From: Populus alba
Lineage: Eukaryota; Streptophyta; Magnoliopsida; Malpighiales; Salicaceae
NCBI RefSeq assembly: GCF_005239225.2
Contig: NC_133297.1
Span: forward strand, 6,828,392-6,892,391
DNA: 64,000 nt
Direction: 5' to 3'
Notes under the pieces: model-generated
The model's database searches: none
What the model saw: the letters and a program-made list of their open reading frames with translations, nothing else
Told to the model about the DNA's origin: nothing
Made by a program: the position numbers and the translations under genes
In this document: positions 35,923 to 47,604 of the stretch, piece by piece
Position numbering within the stretch: the stretch's first letter is position 1
Layout: each line of letters begins with the position of its first letter

Positions 35923-37350
35923 TCACGCTTTACCAGACAAATGTAGATTAACATGATTTAAGTCAACTCCTCGGACCTCTGTAGGCAATTTGGACCAGGA
36001 AACAGGGTTCCTCATTCCCACTGTTCTCCTATGCATAACCAGAGCTAGACTCAGCAACAAACACAAACCGGCAACAAATGGAACCAGAACACCAATGTTT
36101 CCTCTAGGCCAACTTTTCAAAACCATACCTGCACAAATCTTTCCACCAAGACTCCCCACTGAATTATTCATCTTCATGATCTCCACCCCATTCAAAATAC
36201 CATCAACTCCATATGCCATGGTCTTGTTGGTAGGTCCAACACTCACACGCAAAACCCCAGAGCTATCATCATCAACAACAAAATCCACATAAAACGGTGA
36301 AGCCAGAGTATATGTAATAGACGAAAGATCTAAATCTTCATATGCCAGGTACCCATTAACATAGACATTAAAATGTATCAAACCAAGCGATATGCTAGCA
36401 ATATCACAGAAATGCATCCTAACAAGATACTTATAACCCTCATCTACTGGAAACTCCCATGTCATATTAGGATTAAGCACTGCACCATTAGTGTCAGTAA
36501 TCACTCGAGCAGTCTTGTACACAAAATCAGGACCTACTTCCCTGCTAGCCCCTCCAATTTGGTAATGAATACGACCACCAAAGTACATCAGTTTCGACAA
36601 ATCATTGCTTGATTTAAAAAACTCATAATCAGGAATCCATGTTCTCCATGCAGTATCATTAAAAGGTGTCACCTTTGGACCTCCAATATTGATCCTATGC
36701 ACAGTTTCAAGTGCCTGCTTGGTTAATCCCACAAATTTCTCATCTTTATTTCCATTAACAAGAAATCCCACATCAGCAATCAAATCTTTAGGTGCAGATA
36801 TCACTTCAATTGCATTAACAAAACCATAATTACCCTTCTTTGCAGGCACAAAATTAATCACAATCTTATCAGAATCAGCCCATATAAAAAACTCCTTAAC
36901 TACGAAGTCCCTAACTTTCCCTACACTGAAATTGCTCAAAGCAACATATCCATTAACCAAAACGTGAAATTGAGCATCGCTTAAGTCCAGATTGGAAGAA
37001 ACAAAAGCGTGAAAATGAAGCCTTACCATATGAGTCCCTGGTTCCTTAATCTCAAAAGCATATTTTGAAGGTTTTTTGAAAATTCTTGCGGAGTTGTAGA
37101 TTTGGATAGAATAAGGAGATGGGCTTTGGTTGGTGAGCGGAATCGTTTGTGCTGAGGAGAGAAGTGGCGAGTTCGGATTGGAATCGGAGATAAAACGGCG
37201 GTTGTCGACGGCGGTGTCGACGGTGGAGCCACAAGAAATGAGGTGGTTGTCTGTGGGAGAGAATCTGGAAAGAGCGAGGGTGGAGAAAAGAGAGAAGGTG
37301 AGAATCAACAGAGAGAAAGTATGGATTCTGTGTGAGTTAGTCTCCTCCAT
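35923..37350 (-). CDS. Malectin-like receptor protein without kinase (CrRLK1L-related)
   Basis: A single exon encodes 475 aa. Residues 1-28 form a signal peptide. The ectodomain (about 33-410) is the tandem malectin-like region of the CrRLK1L family, opening 'SPTDNHLISCGSTVDTAVDN', with 'HRINIGGPKVTPFNDTAWRT' near its middle and 'ILNGVEIMKMNNSVGSLGG' at its end. A membrane span covers about 419-439. The protein ends after a cytoplasmic tail of about 35 residues ('SWSKLPTEVRGVDLNHVN'), where full-length relatives continue with a Ser/Thr kinase. The closest full-length relatives by eye are At5g24010-like receptors. The frame is intact and the stop is clean, so this may be a functional co-receptor or decoy, or a truncation of an ancestral kinase gene. 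No ligand is known. Confidence 0.85.
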   Translation of the reverse strand: MEETNSHRIHTFSLLILTFSLFSTLALSRFSPTDNHLISCGSTVDTAVDNRRFISDSNPNSPLLSSAQTIPLTNQSPSPYSIQIYNSARIFKKPSKYAFEIKEPGTHMVRLHFHAFVSSNLDLSDAQFHVLVNGYVALSNFSVGKVRDFVVKEFFIWADSDKIVINFVPAKKGNYGFVNAIEVISAPKDLIADVGFLVNGNKDEKFVGLTKQALETVHRINIGGPKVTPFNDTAWRTWIPDYEFFKSSNDLSKLMYFGGRIHYQIGGASREVGPDFVYKTARVITDTNGAVLNPNMTWEFPVDEGYKYLVRMHFCDIASISLGLIHFNVYVNGYLAYEDLDLSSITYTLASPFYVDFVVDDDSSGVLRVSVGPTNKTMAYGVDGILNGVEIMKMNNSVGSLGGKICAGMVLKSWPRGNIGVLVPFVAGLCLLLSLALVMHRRTVGMRNPVSWSKLPTEVRGVDLNHVNLHLSGKA

Positions 37351-38914
37351 TTGAGACAGAAATTGAAGAATAGAGATTTCGGACAGTGAAGAGGAATTTG
37401 GAGCTTTTGTATCTATTTTTGTGATAGTGAGTTAGGGACGAGTTGAATTGGGTTTTCGAGACATTGTCAACGCGTCATTTGGTGTCCGCGTTTTGGTTAT
37501 GGCCCCACTTTACGTGCTAACATGGTATTGAGGTAGAGCCAGCGCGTCGCTCTTACAGTGTTGGGACCCAACCAGGCTGGTTTAACTTGAACCAGCTATT
37601 AGAATTTGGCTGCCTAGAAGGTAGGTGAGGATTGGTAGTGTGGCTGCGGGTGAGGTACCACAGCTACCAATAATATCATTTGGTTAAAAAATGGTATTTT
37701 ATACTAGTAGAGCCCATCAATTTTACAGTTGTGCCACAGGTTTGATAGAAGTAGCAATTTAATATATTTTACTGCTTCTCGTGTTGGAAGAATTATTGAA
37801 CAGTGTAACATGTTTTCATTGGTTATGTGAAAAGTGAAGATATTTTTTACTGTTCTGATCAGACTGATCCTTCAAAAAGCTAAAAATATATTAAATTGAG
37901 TTCGACCCGGTAAAATAAAAATAAAAATAATTATTTTTAATGTTTAATTGTGTTTTATTTAAAAATTAGTGTGAAATATTATTCAATAACAATACATAAA
38001 TTAGATGGAGATCGCTTAATGACGTAGTATTTGCAGAATTTGATTGCAATTCAAATTTTGTTCTTGATTATATTTTATTTAATATTGTTGCACTCTTAAA
38101 AAAAATTGTGAAAAAACTGTAATCATTGTTGAATGTATTTCATGCGTAATGGAATTGTAGATAGTTTAAAGAAATAATATAAAATATTTTATATAAAGTA
38201 TTATTTATTTCATGATATAATAGCAATAGTTAAATTTATAATATTTAAATTAAAAACCATCAATATATATATATATAACCTCAATTTAAAAAATATTTTT
38301 TTTAACCAAATACATTAAATTACTTTTTGCTCCACAACAATTTCAACCACAATTTTAACCAAACATATATTTTTTTCAAACTAACCTCGACTAAAAAGTA
38401 CTTTTTATAAAATAAATTTTTCAAACCACTACTACAACAGCAACCGCAATACTAAATACACCCCAATTCCTTTCCTTTCCTTTTTTTTTTATTTCTCTTT
38501 TCTGCTAATATCCCAATAAATCTATTTTTAGTTTTAATCATCTAGGTATTTTCATACCAGCTGTTTTTTTTTTTATAATGAATTTTTATTTTTTTATGCT
38601 GGGCTACTGGTCGGGAATTTACTCTTATCAATTCATGTTTTATTTTTTAAAAAAAAACTCTTGAAATAACAAAATTTTTATATATAAAAAAAAAATCCAA
38701 AACAAGTAAATCTGGTTTTAACCTATGATTTCACAAAAATTATTCCAGTCAAGTCTACTTTACAAATGATGGAAAGATTCAAACCCGTAAAATTGAACGT
38801 TAAAAACATGGAATATTATGTGATTGGCATTACAGATTTACAGTCCTAAACAACAAATTAATTTACTTCTAGTGCGGTAAACCATAGCAAAGTATAAGGC
38901 TTACTTGATTAAGG

Positions 38915-39075
38915 TTGTATTAGTAATTACGGTTTAAAGTAATTTTTATTTAAAAAATATATTAAAATAATATTTTTTTATTTTAAAAACATTATTTTTT
39001 ATATTAGCATATCAAGATAATCTAAAAATATTTTTTTTAAAAAATAATTTCAACCACATTTCTAAACAAATCCAC
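38915..39075. repeat. AT-rich dispersed repeat, copy 9
   Basis: It contains 'attaaaataatatttttt', 'atattagcatatcaagataa' and the tail 'caaccacatttctaaacaaa'. It belongs to the same family as copies 1-8. Confidence 0.5.
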
Positions 39076-39225
39076 AAAGCATACAAAAGTGGTTTTAATC
39101 AAATATCCATTGAATGAAATTAAAAAAAAAAATACATGCGATTGGATCAGAGTTAATGTTTACTCTTGAGCTTGGGAATAGGAGAGAAAATGGCGGACAA
39201 GAATCCACTATCCTCTTTTCTCATA

Positions 39226-39470
39226 GTTCCACCCATAGTCTTTAAACTTGGTTTGATAGCCGACCAGGTTTAGGGTTCAAATTCTGGGTTTTGATTGAAT
39301 TACCAGGTCACTTGAGTCAATTCTGTTTTTTTTAATTAAAACGACATTATTTTAGTAAAAAAAGTCAACAAGTTACAATCGGGTTTTTGACTTGATCTTG
39401 CTCGGTTTTAACCCCGGATCGGTTGGGTTCCAAGTCGACTTGCTAAGCTGGATTTCAAAACTATGATTTC
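39226..39470. mobile_element. MITE-like element with 'catagtttt' terminal inverted repeats
   Basis: The left end 'catagtctttaaacttggtt' and the right end 'tggatttcaaaactatg' are imperfect inverted repeats. The right end matches the reverse complement of the start of the fragment at 5,635-5,760. An internal 'gggttcaaattct' resembles a pol III B box, but no A box or tRNA fold was seen, so a DNA element is preferred over a SINE. Confidence 0.45.
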
Positions 39471-40682
39471 ACCTCACTTTCTTCTTTCCAAATAAAAGAT
39501 AATCATCTATCTATTTAATTTAGACAGAGAAACAGACTAAAATGTTAGATTACAAGCGTTTCATGGATGCAAATAGCCCCAACGAAGATAGAAGGATGAT
39601 TACTCCCGAGACTTAATTATTTGTTTTTATCTTTTTTTTTTTGTAAGATTATTCAAGATGGTTGAGTTAGCTTAATTTGATTTGAATTTCTTTTTAATTT
39701 TTTAATGAAATTATTAATCTTTTTAGTTTTATTTTCTTAATGTTGAATTATTGGCTTTTGAATTTTGTGATTTTTTTGTATTTTTTTCAAGTTATTCTGA
39801 GTGCTAGTCAATTAATATAACTCGGATTAACTAATGTTTTTTTCTTGTATTTTTTATTTAACTTCAGTTTTTTTTACTAAGTCTTTTAATAAAAAATCTA
39901 ATATTTTTATCTAGATATTAAATCACATGACGGATAGTCTTCACATGTTTTTTTATCTTGGACATTACATTTTTTTTTTTATACTTATCCTTTAACATTA
40001 TACTATTGAGCCCTTCAGTTTTGTGCTTTTTTTTTTCTTACCTCGAGTTATATAATCTAGTTAACTCGGAACTAACTAGTTTATCATGACCTGTAAATGT
40101 TTTTTTACGTTAAAAAAATTTAATGACCAGCGGTGAAGCTGAACACCAATATAGTTAATACTACAAGTTTATATACCACAGTCCCAATAATTCATAGCAA
40201 AACACACCACTAATTCTTTTTTTTTTTTTTTAATTATCAATACCGAGGATTATACTCTAAAAGTTACAAAACCTTGAGTAGCCAAAATATAGATCTGGCT
40301 AATTCTCATTTCGGTAAGCTAATTCTCATTTTGCTCGCCTGTAAAATTTTGATTGCAGCACAGGTTTAGGGTTTACGGTTTACGGATGCTTCTGTTTTTA
40401 ATCTTCTTCCTCTTCCTCTTCTTCTTTTTATAAACTTTACATTTTATTATTCGATAGTTAAAACTTAAAAGTGCTGTTTAAGGTGGTTTATTTTAGTTTT
40501 TAGACCCAAATTTATCTATTCGACTTTTAATCTCTTCAAGTAAGTTTGTCTGATTCCTATCTTTTTATTTTTCTCTGTGTTTTGCAGGTTGAGAGCCTTT
40601 TGACAAGTTCTTGGTTGCAAATTGGTACTAAATTTTTGGTTACATTTTATTCTTTTGATGAAATGGTTTAGTTGAATTCATC

Positions 40683-40691
40683 ATGCTGTAA
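40683..40691 (+). other. Two-codon upstream ORF (ATG CTG TAA) before MSL1
   Basis: A minimal upstream ORF ends nine bases before the MSL1 start codon. If it is in the mature leader it could lower initiation at the main ATG. A 'ttttgcag' acceptor near 40,588 suggests that a leader intron ends shortly upstream, which would leave this uORF in the transcript. Confidence 0.45.
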
Positions 40692-40700
40692 GTTGCTATA

Positions 40701-43700
40701 ATGGCTAGACCTAGGTTTTCAATGCTAAAAAAGTCTTTCTGTAATTCCATCAACCCCACTTCACAACGTCAATCGCTTCGATTTTATAATGTTAATGGAA
40801 GTAGTCTAAGATCAGCATCTGCTATCATAAATCGAGATTATTACAAAGATGAATCAAAATTGGCTGGAAATCTGTCAAATATTATAGCTATGAGATCTGA
40901 TGCTTGTGTCAATAACCAATGTTATAAGAATAAACCCATGAGAGGATTTTTGTCAACTTCGTCAAATGTGTTGCTTCGAAGTGCTGTTCCTTTCATTTCA
41001 ATGAGCCCCGGGTTAAGCTGTAGATCATTCTCTTGGTCTTCTGGTGGCAAAGTTGATAAATCTGGGGCTAGTGAAGTTTCTGCTTCTTCCAGTGGAAGTG
41101 ATGTGGACGTTAGTAACAGTGTTGGTATTGGAAGTGACTGGATTGATAAGGTTAAAGAAGCTTGGCAAAGTGCAGTGCATGCAGTAACTTATTCTGAGCA
41201 AAAGGCTAAAGAGATCTCCACTGAACTGACCCCTTATGTTCAGCAGTTGCTTGATTCGCATCCATATCTTAAAAATGTGGTTGTTCCAGTTGGTTGGACT
41301 TTGACCGGTACTGTTGTGGCTTGGGTGGTGATGCCTAGACTTTTGAGGCGATTTCACAAGTATTCATTGCAAACTCCTGTTGCTTTGCTATCTGGAGGCA
41401 CATCTGGTGAACAAATGTCATATGAGAAGAGCATTTGGGGTGCTTTGGAAGATCCTTTAAGATATGCAATCACCTTTATGGCATTTTCACAAGTGTTAGT
41501 AGTTCCAACTATAATCCTTTCCACTTTATGATATGTGAATGTTTATATTTTCTTTTTATATTTTTCATTAGGTGACTAATATATTTGGACTCTGATTTGC
41601 AGTGCTGTGATGGTGGCACCTACTACAATTGCTTCTCAGTATATAGCACAAGCATGGAGGGGTGCGGTTATTCTTTCTTTTGTATGGTTTCTGCATCGGT
41701 GGAAGACAAATGTCTTTAATCGTGTGATAACTTCGGCAACAGTTGATCGGGAAAAGCTGTTAACTCTTGATAGAGTTTCTTCTGTTGGTCTTTTTGTTAT
41801 TGGACTGATGGCTTTAGCTGAGGCTTGTGGGGTTGCAGTGCAGTCTATACTGACTGTGGGTGGCATTGGAGGTCAGTTTTAGTAAATGGCTTGTGCCTTT
41901 ACACATGCAGTAATTGTGATGATGGGAATATTTGGCATGAAAAATTCTGCCATTTAACTAATCTTCTGAATTTTTTTATTCTTGCTCTATTTATGCTTCC
42001 AAATTCCTATTTACATGTGATTGTAGTGCAATCTTAACATTCTAACATTTTTTTTTTGAAATGCTTAACAGACTTCTTGAATGCATGCGCTAACTCTATA
42101 AGTTCTTAAATCAAAGTTACTTCTCTATTCCCTATCTATCTGTTGACTTCCCTTGCCACTTAGTTTTGGCGAGCAATATGGAATTGTTTTGGCCATTTTT
42201 TCTTTTCACCCTGTGGAGACTTTCCTACTGAAACTTCATGTATGTGTAACACTGTTTGTTCTCTTCAGAAGCCCTCCATATGAATGGAGGGATACTCTTT
42301 AGTTATGTTGTTGGGACTTTGGTCTGCTATTTTAATTAGTTTTTTTTTACACTAGTGGCTAAAAAGACTCTAGTCATGTTATTTGTTCACCTTAACATCT
42401 TTTTATCAAATCTTTTTTCACGTGAATGCTAGTTATTGCTTGATAGTTTTACAATTCTCATTGAAAACTAAAGGGTAAAATGTACGAGTGGCCCTGTACC
42501 ATTGGTCAAAGAACAAAGAATCTCTAAACAAAATTAGGGGTAAAAATTAGTCTTTCTGGTAAATGATAGGTTCTCATCCAATTTTTTTAAGGTAAAAAGT
42601 TCCAATCTCCCTTATACTAATGGTCGAAGCGCAAATAATCCCTGCACAAATTATTCAACCGAAATCGGATCCTTCTATAAAGTGGACTATGGTGTCACAT
42701 GCTAGACACGTGATTTTACCTAACCCAAATTGGATGGAAACCTAACGTCATTTAGCAAAAGAACTAATTTTTACCTCCAGTTTTGTTCTAGGACTGTTTG
42801 AGCCGAATAGTTTGTTCAGGAACTCTTTGTGCTTTGACCAATAGTACATGGGTCCCTCATACATTTTACCGAAAACGAAATGCATCTTATTGATGATATC
42901 TCAATCCAGACCACCCGAGCACTTTTCTCCTAGGGTCAATCCTATGCTGTATCGTAGTGTTGTGTTTTTGTAATCATATATACAAACCTGATTCTTTAAT
43001 TATTATAAAATTATGTAGGAGTTGCTACTGCTTTTGCTGCCAAAGACATCCTTGGGAATGTGCTCAGTGGGTTGTCTATGCAATTTTCAAAGCCCTTTTC
43101 ACTTGGAGATACAATAAAGGTGAGAACATGTCATTGGTCCTTGGTTGATTGAAGTTTTTGTCTTTGGATAGTGAAAAGTTTTTATAAAGAAATAGTCCAT
43201 GAGTAAAGATCAAAATTATGGTTTTCTGTGAAAAGTTCTCTGAAGTTTCTTTTCACAATGTCCAAGAGCATTGTTTCATCAGACATTCATAACTTAGTTT
43301 ATGCTTTTATTTGTTGTGACTTTCCTGCCAACATCTTGTAATGAATTATACTGCCAAGCACCTTTAATCCAGCCCCTCATTACTTGTGGTAGAACATGTT
43401 AGGAATGAGCATGATAGTTGTGTAGATAGTATCCCAACAAATAATCACTATCATTTTTATTTTTACATGACTTTGCAGATATATATTTTGTTACCAGAAA
43501 AAGGGTATCTATCCATTCTGATTCTTTATTCGTCAATACTCGTGAAAAATGGAAGAGAAGCTATTCTTCATATGCATTTGTAATAATCTCATTTGTAACA
43601 TGAGAATATCCAACAATATGCATTTGTAATAATCTCAACAATTTTAGGCAAGCCCATTTGTCTTGTCCCTTTTCTCTTTAAAGAGTCACTGAAATTCTTT

Positions 43701-45431
43701 GATTGCAGGCTGGAGCTGTAGAAGGTCAAGTGGTCGAAATGGGACTTACCACCACTTCATTATTGAATGCTGAGAAATTCCCCGTCTTAGTTCCAAATGC
43801 ATTGTTTTCTAGTCAGGTAGGCCATTTTCCTTACAAGTCATATTGTATTTTTTGGGAAACCATGGCCTAAGGCTGTGTTATCATGGACTCTATCTCTGTT
43901 TCTGCCAAGGTTTCTGCCAAGGATATTTACATCACACACCTAGTTGCTGATGTCATCATATTCAAGCCTTATATTTCCTTTTTCTTATGCTTTTATTTGC
44001 ATGTTGAAGTTTTCAGTGGTTGATGGCTCATCCTTAATTTTTGATTGATTTAAGTGGCCATATGAATATCCATCATTGATCTGGTTCTCTGACTGAAACT
44101 GTGGGTGTGTGTGTGTGTTTTTTTTTTATATGCATCCACTCAGATACCTTACATTATCTAAAGAAGCATATCATCTCTATCTTTCTCCCACATGTATGTG
44201 TCTTCCACATGTGCATTGCACACGTGCACACACATTATAGTGGTAACTAATAACGAGCTGGCATCTTGAATGCTTATTCAGGAGCACCTTCTTTGCCATG
44301 TTTATACTAATACTGTTACCTGAATAATCTTTGATGACTGACATATAAAGTTATAGGTAATTGTGAACAAGTCTCGTGCCCAATGGCGTGCAATGGTCTC
44401 CAAAATTCCTGTGACAGTTGATGATGTGGAGAAGATACCCCAGATATCAAATGACATCAAGAACATGCTAAAATCCAACGCAAACATTTTCTTGGGAAAG
44501 GAGGCTCCTTACTGTTACTTGTCTAGAATAGAAAGTTCATTTGCAGAATTGACTCTTGGGTGCAATCTCAAACAAATGGTAAGTTCCAATCTCCCCCATC
44601 GATTCTTTCTACTTTGATGCAGGACAGAAAGTCGACCATTATGCTTGCAAATGAGCTGTGTTCACTTGCAGATTTTCATCTGTACCTGGCTCTGATTCTT
44701 TGAAATTTGAACATTATATATCTAGTTTGCTGTTAATCGGAACTGTTTTCTGTGCTTGACTCTCTAGTTTAAAAGACATAATGACCAAGGAATAAAGACA
44801 TTTTTTTTTAATAGCTGTCACTGATCTGTTGGCTAATAAATGCGACCCTAGTCCTTTATAACCTTCAATGATATCACATAAGGATTCTGGCATCAAATTC
44901 AGTTAAGCTTTGTAGGGCAGAATTGTATTTATAACATGTCCAAACACGCGAGCTTGAGGGTTCATAGTGTTGATGACATTTCCAAAATATCGCCATACAA
45001 ATATAACGAAGGCAATTGCAGAGAAGCCATTCCCTTTTTTTGTTTGTTTGCAAGGACCAAATGAACTGCTTATTCATCTCTTGATGCTCACCATTGAATA
45101 AAAGAAGATTGTAGTCATTGATCTGGTTTTCTTCTCATGAAGCTCTGTTTTGAATCTCAATACTTGGATGCGTCATCCTCTCAAAGAGTCCATCACATGT
45201 CAGCACATTTTTTACCATCCTTTTCTGTTATGCTAGTATATGTTTATAATCATGTGGTATGAACTAAGGCTTTGTTGTTGTTGTCATTACTGTTTTTACT
45301 AATAGATGTTGTACTGCTCCGTGCAGAGCAAAAATGAATTATACTCCGCGGAGCAAGACATTCTTCTGCAGTCAGTCAGGATAATAAAGGAGCATGGTGC
45401 TAGATTAGGCATCACTACTACCAGTCAGTGA
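40701..45431 (+). CDS. MSL1: MSL1-type mitochondrial mechanosensitive channel (MscS family), 6 coding exons
   Basis: MSL1 is a plant MscS-like channel of the inner mitochondrial membrane that opens under membrane tension and limits excess membrane potential. Coding exons: 40701-41494, 41603-41871, 43019-43119, 43709-43816, 44357-44578, 45327-45431. They total 1,599 nt (532 aa), slightly longer than what I recall for the Arabidopsis protein. The N-terminus (MARPRFSMLKKSFCNSI...) is rich in Arg/Ser and poor in acids, as for a mitochondrial transit peptide. Membrane spans include residues ~199-218, the 'FMAFSQVAVMVAP' region, ~283-300 and ~330-350. The MscS pore and beta domain follow: 'GGVATAFAAKDILGNVLSG', 'KPFSLGDTIKAG' and 'VLVPNALFSSQVIVNKSR'. 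Exon 1 ends in an unusual GTTAGT donor, but only this junction restores 'FSQVAVMVAPTTIA'. The frame is intact. Confidence 0.95.
42473..42870. mobile_element. Mutator-like MITE in MSL1 intron 2, with TSD
   Basis: The ends are inverted repeats beginning 'gggtaaaatgtacgag' (left) and, on the opposite strand, 'ggtaaaatgtatgag' (right). Similarity continues through 'attggtcaaag' and, after a length difference, to 'ggtaaaaattag' and 'atccaattt', so each arm is over 100 bases. A direct repeat flanks it exactly: 'gaaaactaaa' (42,463-42,472) and 'gaaaacgaaa' (42,871-42,880), 9 of 10 bases matching. A ~10-bp duplication with long TIRs fits Mutator-like elements. A third, direct copy of the terminal motif lies inside, from 42,591. 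Confidence 0.85.
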
Positions 45432-46635
45432 TACAGTGACAATGCCGGTAAACGAGATTCCGCATGGTGAAGCTTGGACCCTTCTCTACACGCACTCAAC
45501 TTGAATATCATACTGTGCAGAAACCTGTATCATAATGTTGATTCTTGTGTTCGAGTTGTTTTGGTGCATCTGAAAAGAACCAAAAAAAAAAACAAAAAAA
45601 AACTGTTGTGGTGTTTCGGCTGACAAGAAGAAAACTCTAGTCGACTGAAGAACACGTTTGGAAATTTCTTGACCAACAGTAGTTGAAAGTTTTGAATCCA
45701 TTTGTTCAGCTGAAAAGGTATCATTTCTTTCTTTCTTTCGTTTTTTGTAAAAAAAAAACCAAAAAGTCAAAACATGCTTCATCAGGATTATTCTTGCTTT
45801 GTGTAGCGATAGACTATCACAGCAGTCTTAAAGAGCGTCGACTTCAAATACAGCCTTCTTGAACCGAAATAACGCATGCATATAGTGTAGCATGCTTGCT
45901 GAATACAACATAGTGCTTAACAAAGACATTAATTATGCATTTCTATACTGTAGCATGTGGAACACACCCAAATAATTGATTTGGATTTGGATTGGTAACT
46001 AATATGGGATATTATTGAATTAAAAATTGATACTTCCAAGGACTAAATAAAAAGAAAATAAGTTTTTTTTTACATGGCAAGTTGTTAGTAATTAGCTATC
46101 CAGTTAGAATTCTGTATGAAAGGGAGGGTTGTACAGGAACTTCGGAAATCAATCAAGAAATAAGAATTTTACAGTTTCTCTTGAATTACATTCTCTCTAT
46201 TCCTTCTTCTTTCTGTTCTTCCCTTTACAAGTATCATTGCTTTGTTAAGGGAAACCGCGACGTTCCTGAATTTTTTGGAAATCAAATTGAATTTAGAACG
46301 GGCAAGAAACTGACATAGCGGTTGTTTTTAATAACTTTTCATGCTGAAATGCATGCCAATGATGTTTTTTTTTTTTTAAAAATCATTTTTGATATCCGTA
46401 CATCAAAACGATTCAAAAAGGTATTAAATTTTAGCAAAAAGATAAAAAAAACTTCAAAATTTTTTAAGAATGCCGTTTTAACCGCGTTCCTGAACACTAT
46501 CTAAAATAGTGGGGGTAGATTAAATCTCATTAGAAACCATTGCATCTATTCCAGTCTGTTAACTGTATTATCTGAAAGTCGTATGATATTGATGGCAAAT
46601 CACTCAAGCAGCCAACAAACTTCTTCGAACCAAAA
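45432..46635. other. Region between MSL1 and the UGT cluster
   Basis: The first ~350 bases are probably the MSL1 3' UTR and downstream sequence. A well-preserved dispersed repeat occupies 46,320-46,505. No gene was recognised. Confidence 0.5.
46320..46505. repeat. AT-rich dispersed repeat, copy 10 (well preserved)
   Basis: It runs from 'gttgtttttaataacttttc' to 'aaccgcgttcctgaacacta' and contains 'gatatccgtacatcaaaacg'. It aligns block by block with the copy at 4,625-4,812. Confidence 0.65.
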
Positions 46636-47604
46636 TCACTTAATGCCAATGTAGGAGTTTTGATGCAGCTTGTGATCTCCAAAAATTGCATCGGCTTCTT
46701 TAGCTCGAACTCTCGGTTTCTCTTCCTCCTTCGACACCAAGGCCTGTCTTGGTCTTCTGTCCCTGCTAAATGATCCATCTTCAGTTCTCTCTATTTCCAC
46801 AGCCAGGCCCTTCTCCACCAAAGCCGTTGCATTCAAAGGCTGATCATTGATGAAAGGTAAGAGAATGAGACAATGTCCGAATTGCTAAGTTTCAATCCCT
46901 TGCGCGCAACACAAACCCCTGCTTAGATCGGTGTCCTGTCTTGAAAGCCTACTGCCATAGCATCAAGATCATGAACAGCACAACTGGGTTTTCTAAGGGC
47001 CCATAAAAATGGTAATTCGAATAGCACTATCCCATGAGCAATCTCAAAGACTTGATCTTTACTCAGCTTGCACTCCCTACCAAACCCTACACACCCCTGA
47101 TTTGGCCTTCTGTTCACCAAGCAACCTAAAAATTTCAATCCATGAACCATCGGTGATTTGATTTCTCTTTCTTGCGATTTCACCTAAAAAGTAAGTACAA
47201 AAGCAGAGAAACATGCAGGGAATGTGGAATTCACGGCGATGTCAATGGCCCAATGGGGAATGCAATTGACAAGTATGCAATCAGGTGTTTGATCAGCTAT
47301 TAACTGTCCGAAGGGGTGTTTCAGGAGATCATATGCAACCTTCAAGTACCGAATTTTCTCAAACGGAATGTCCAAGCAGCTTCAGCACTACCGGACAAGA
47401 GTTCATTGTCTAAAGATGGCATTGGAAACTCCACTAAGCTGATCAAATTCTCCAGACTTGGAGGATATTTAGCGTGCCTTCGGATGTTTCTTGGAGTTGA
47501 CATAAAGGAGAGCTTTGGCCAAGTCTACGGTGAGCTCGAAAAATGGCATCATTTGGCCAAGGCGCAGTCCGTGGAAGCACGACTACATGAAGATCTTTAG
47601 CCAT
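46636..47604 (-). pseudogene. Decayed UGT91-type glycosyltransferase
   Basis: Minus-strand fragments line up in order with the intact copies downstream. 'MAKDLHVVVLPRTAPWPNDA' starts at 47,604. Next come 'PPSLENLISLVEFPMPSLDN' in another frame and 'IPFEKIRYLKVAYDLLKHPF' near 47,370-47,310. 'CKLSKDQVFEIAHGI...LPFLWALRKP' is at 47,070-46,980, then 'NATALVEKGLAVEIERTEDG' from 46,836 and 'FGDHKLHQNSYIG' near 46,660. There are several frameshifts and stops. About 140 codons in the middle and the first part of the PSPG box are deleted. The catalytic GH motif is replaced ('PWPND'). It is not functional as a UGT. Confidence 0.9.

Larger units (their letters stand above)
37351..40380. other. Intergenic region between malectin gene and MSL1
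   Basis: It contains the promoter and short leader of the minus-strand malectin gene (37,351 to about 37,450), then AT-rich DNA with one dispersed repeat (38,915-39,075) and a TIR element (39,226-39,470). Two divergent genes share this 3-kb interval. No coding sequence was recognised. Confidence 0.55.

Noticed and set aside
39270..39290. pol III B-box-like 'gggttcaaattct'
   Set aside because: No A box, tRNA-like fold or poly(A) tail is present; terminal inverted repeats favour a MITE.
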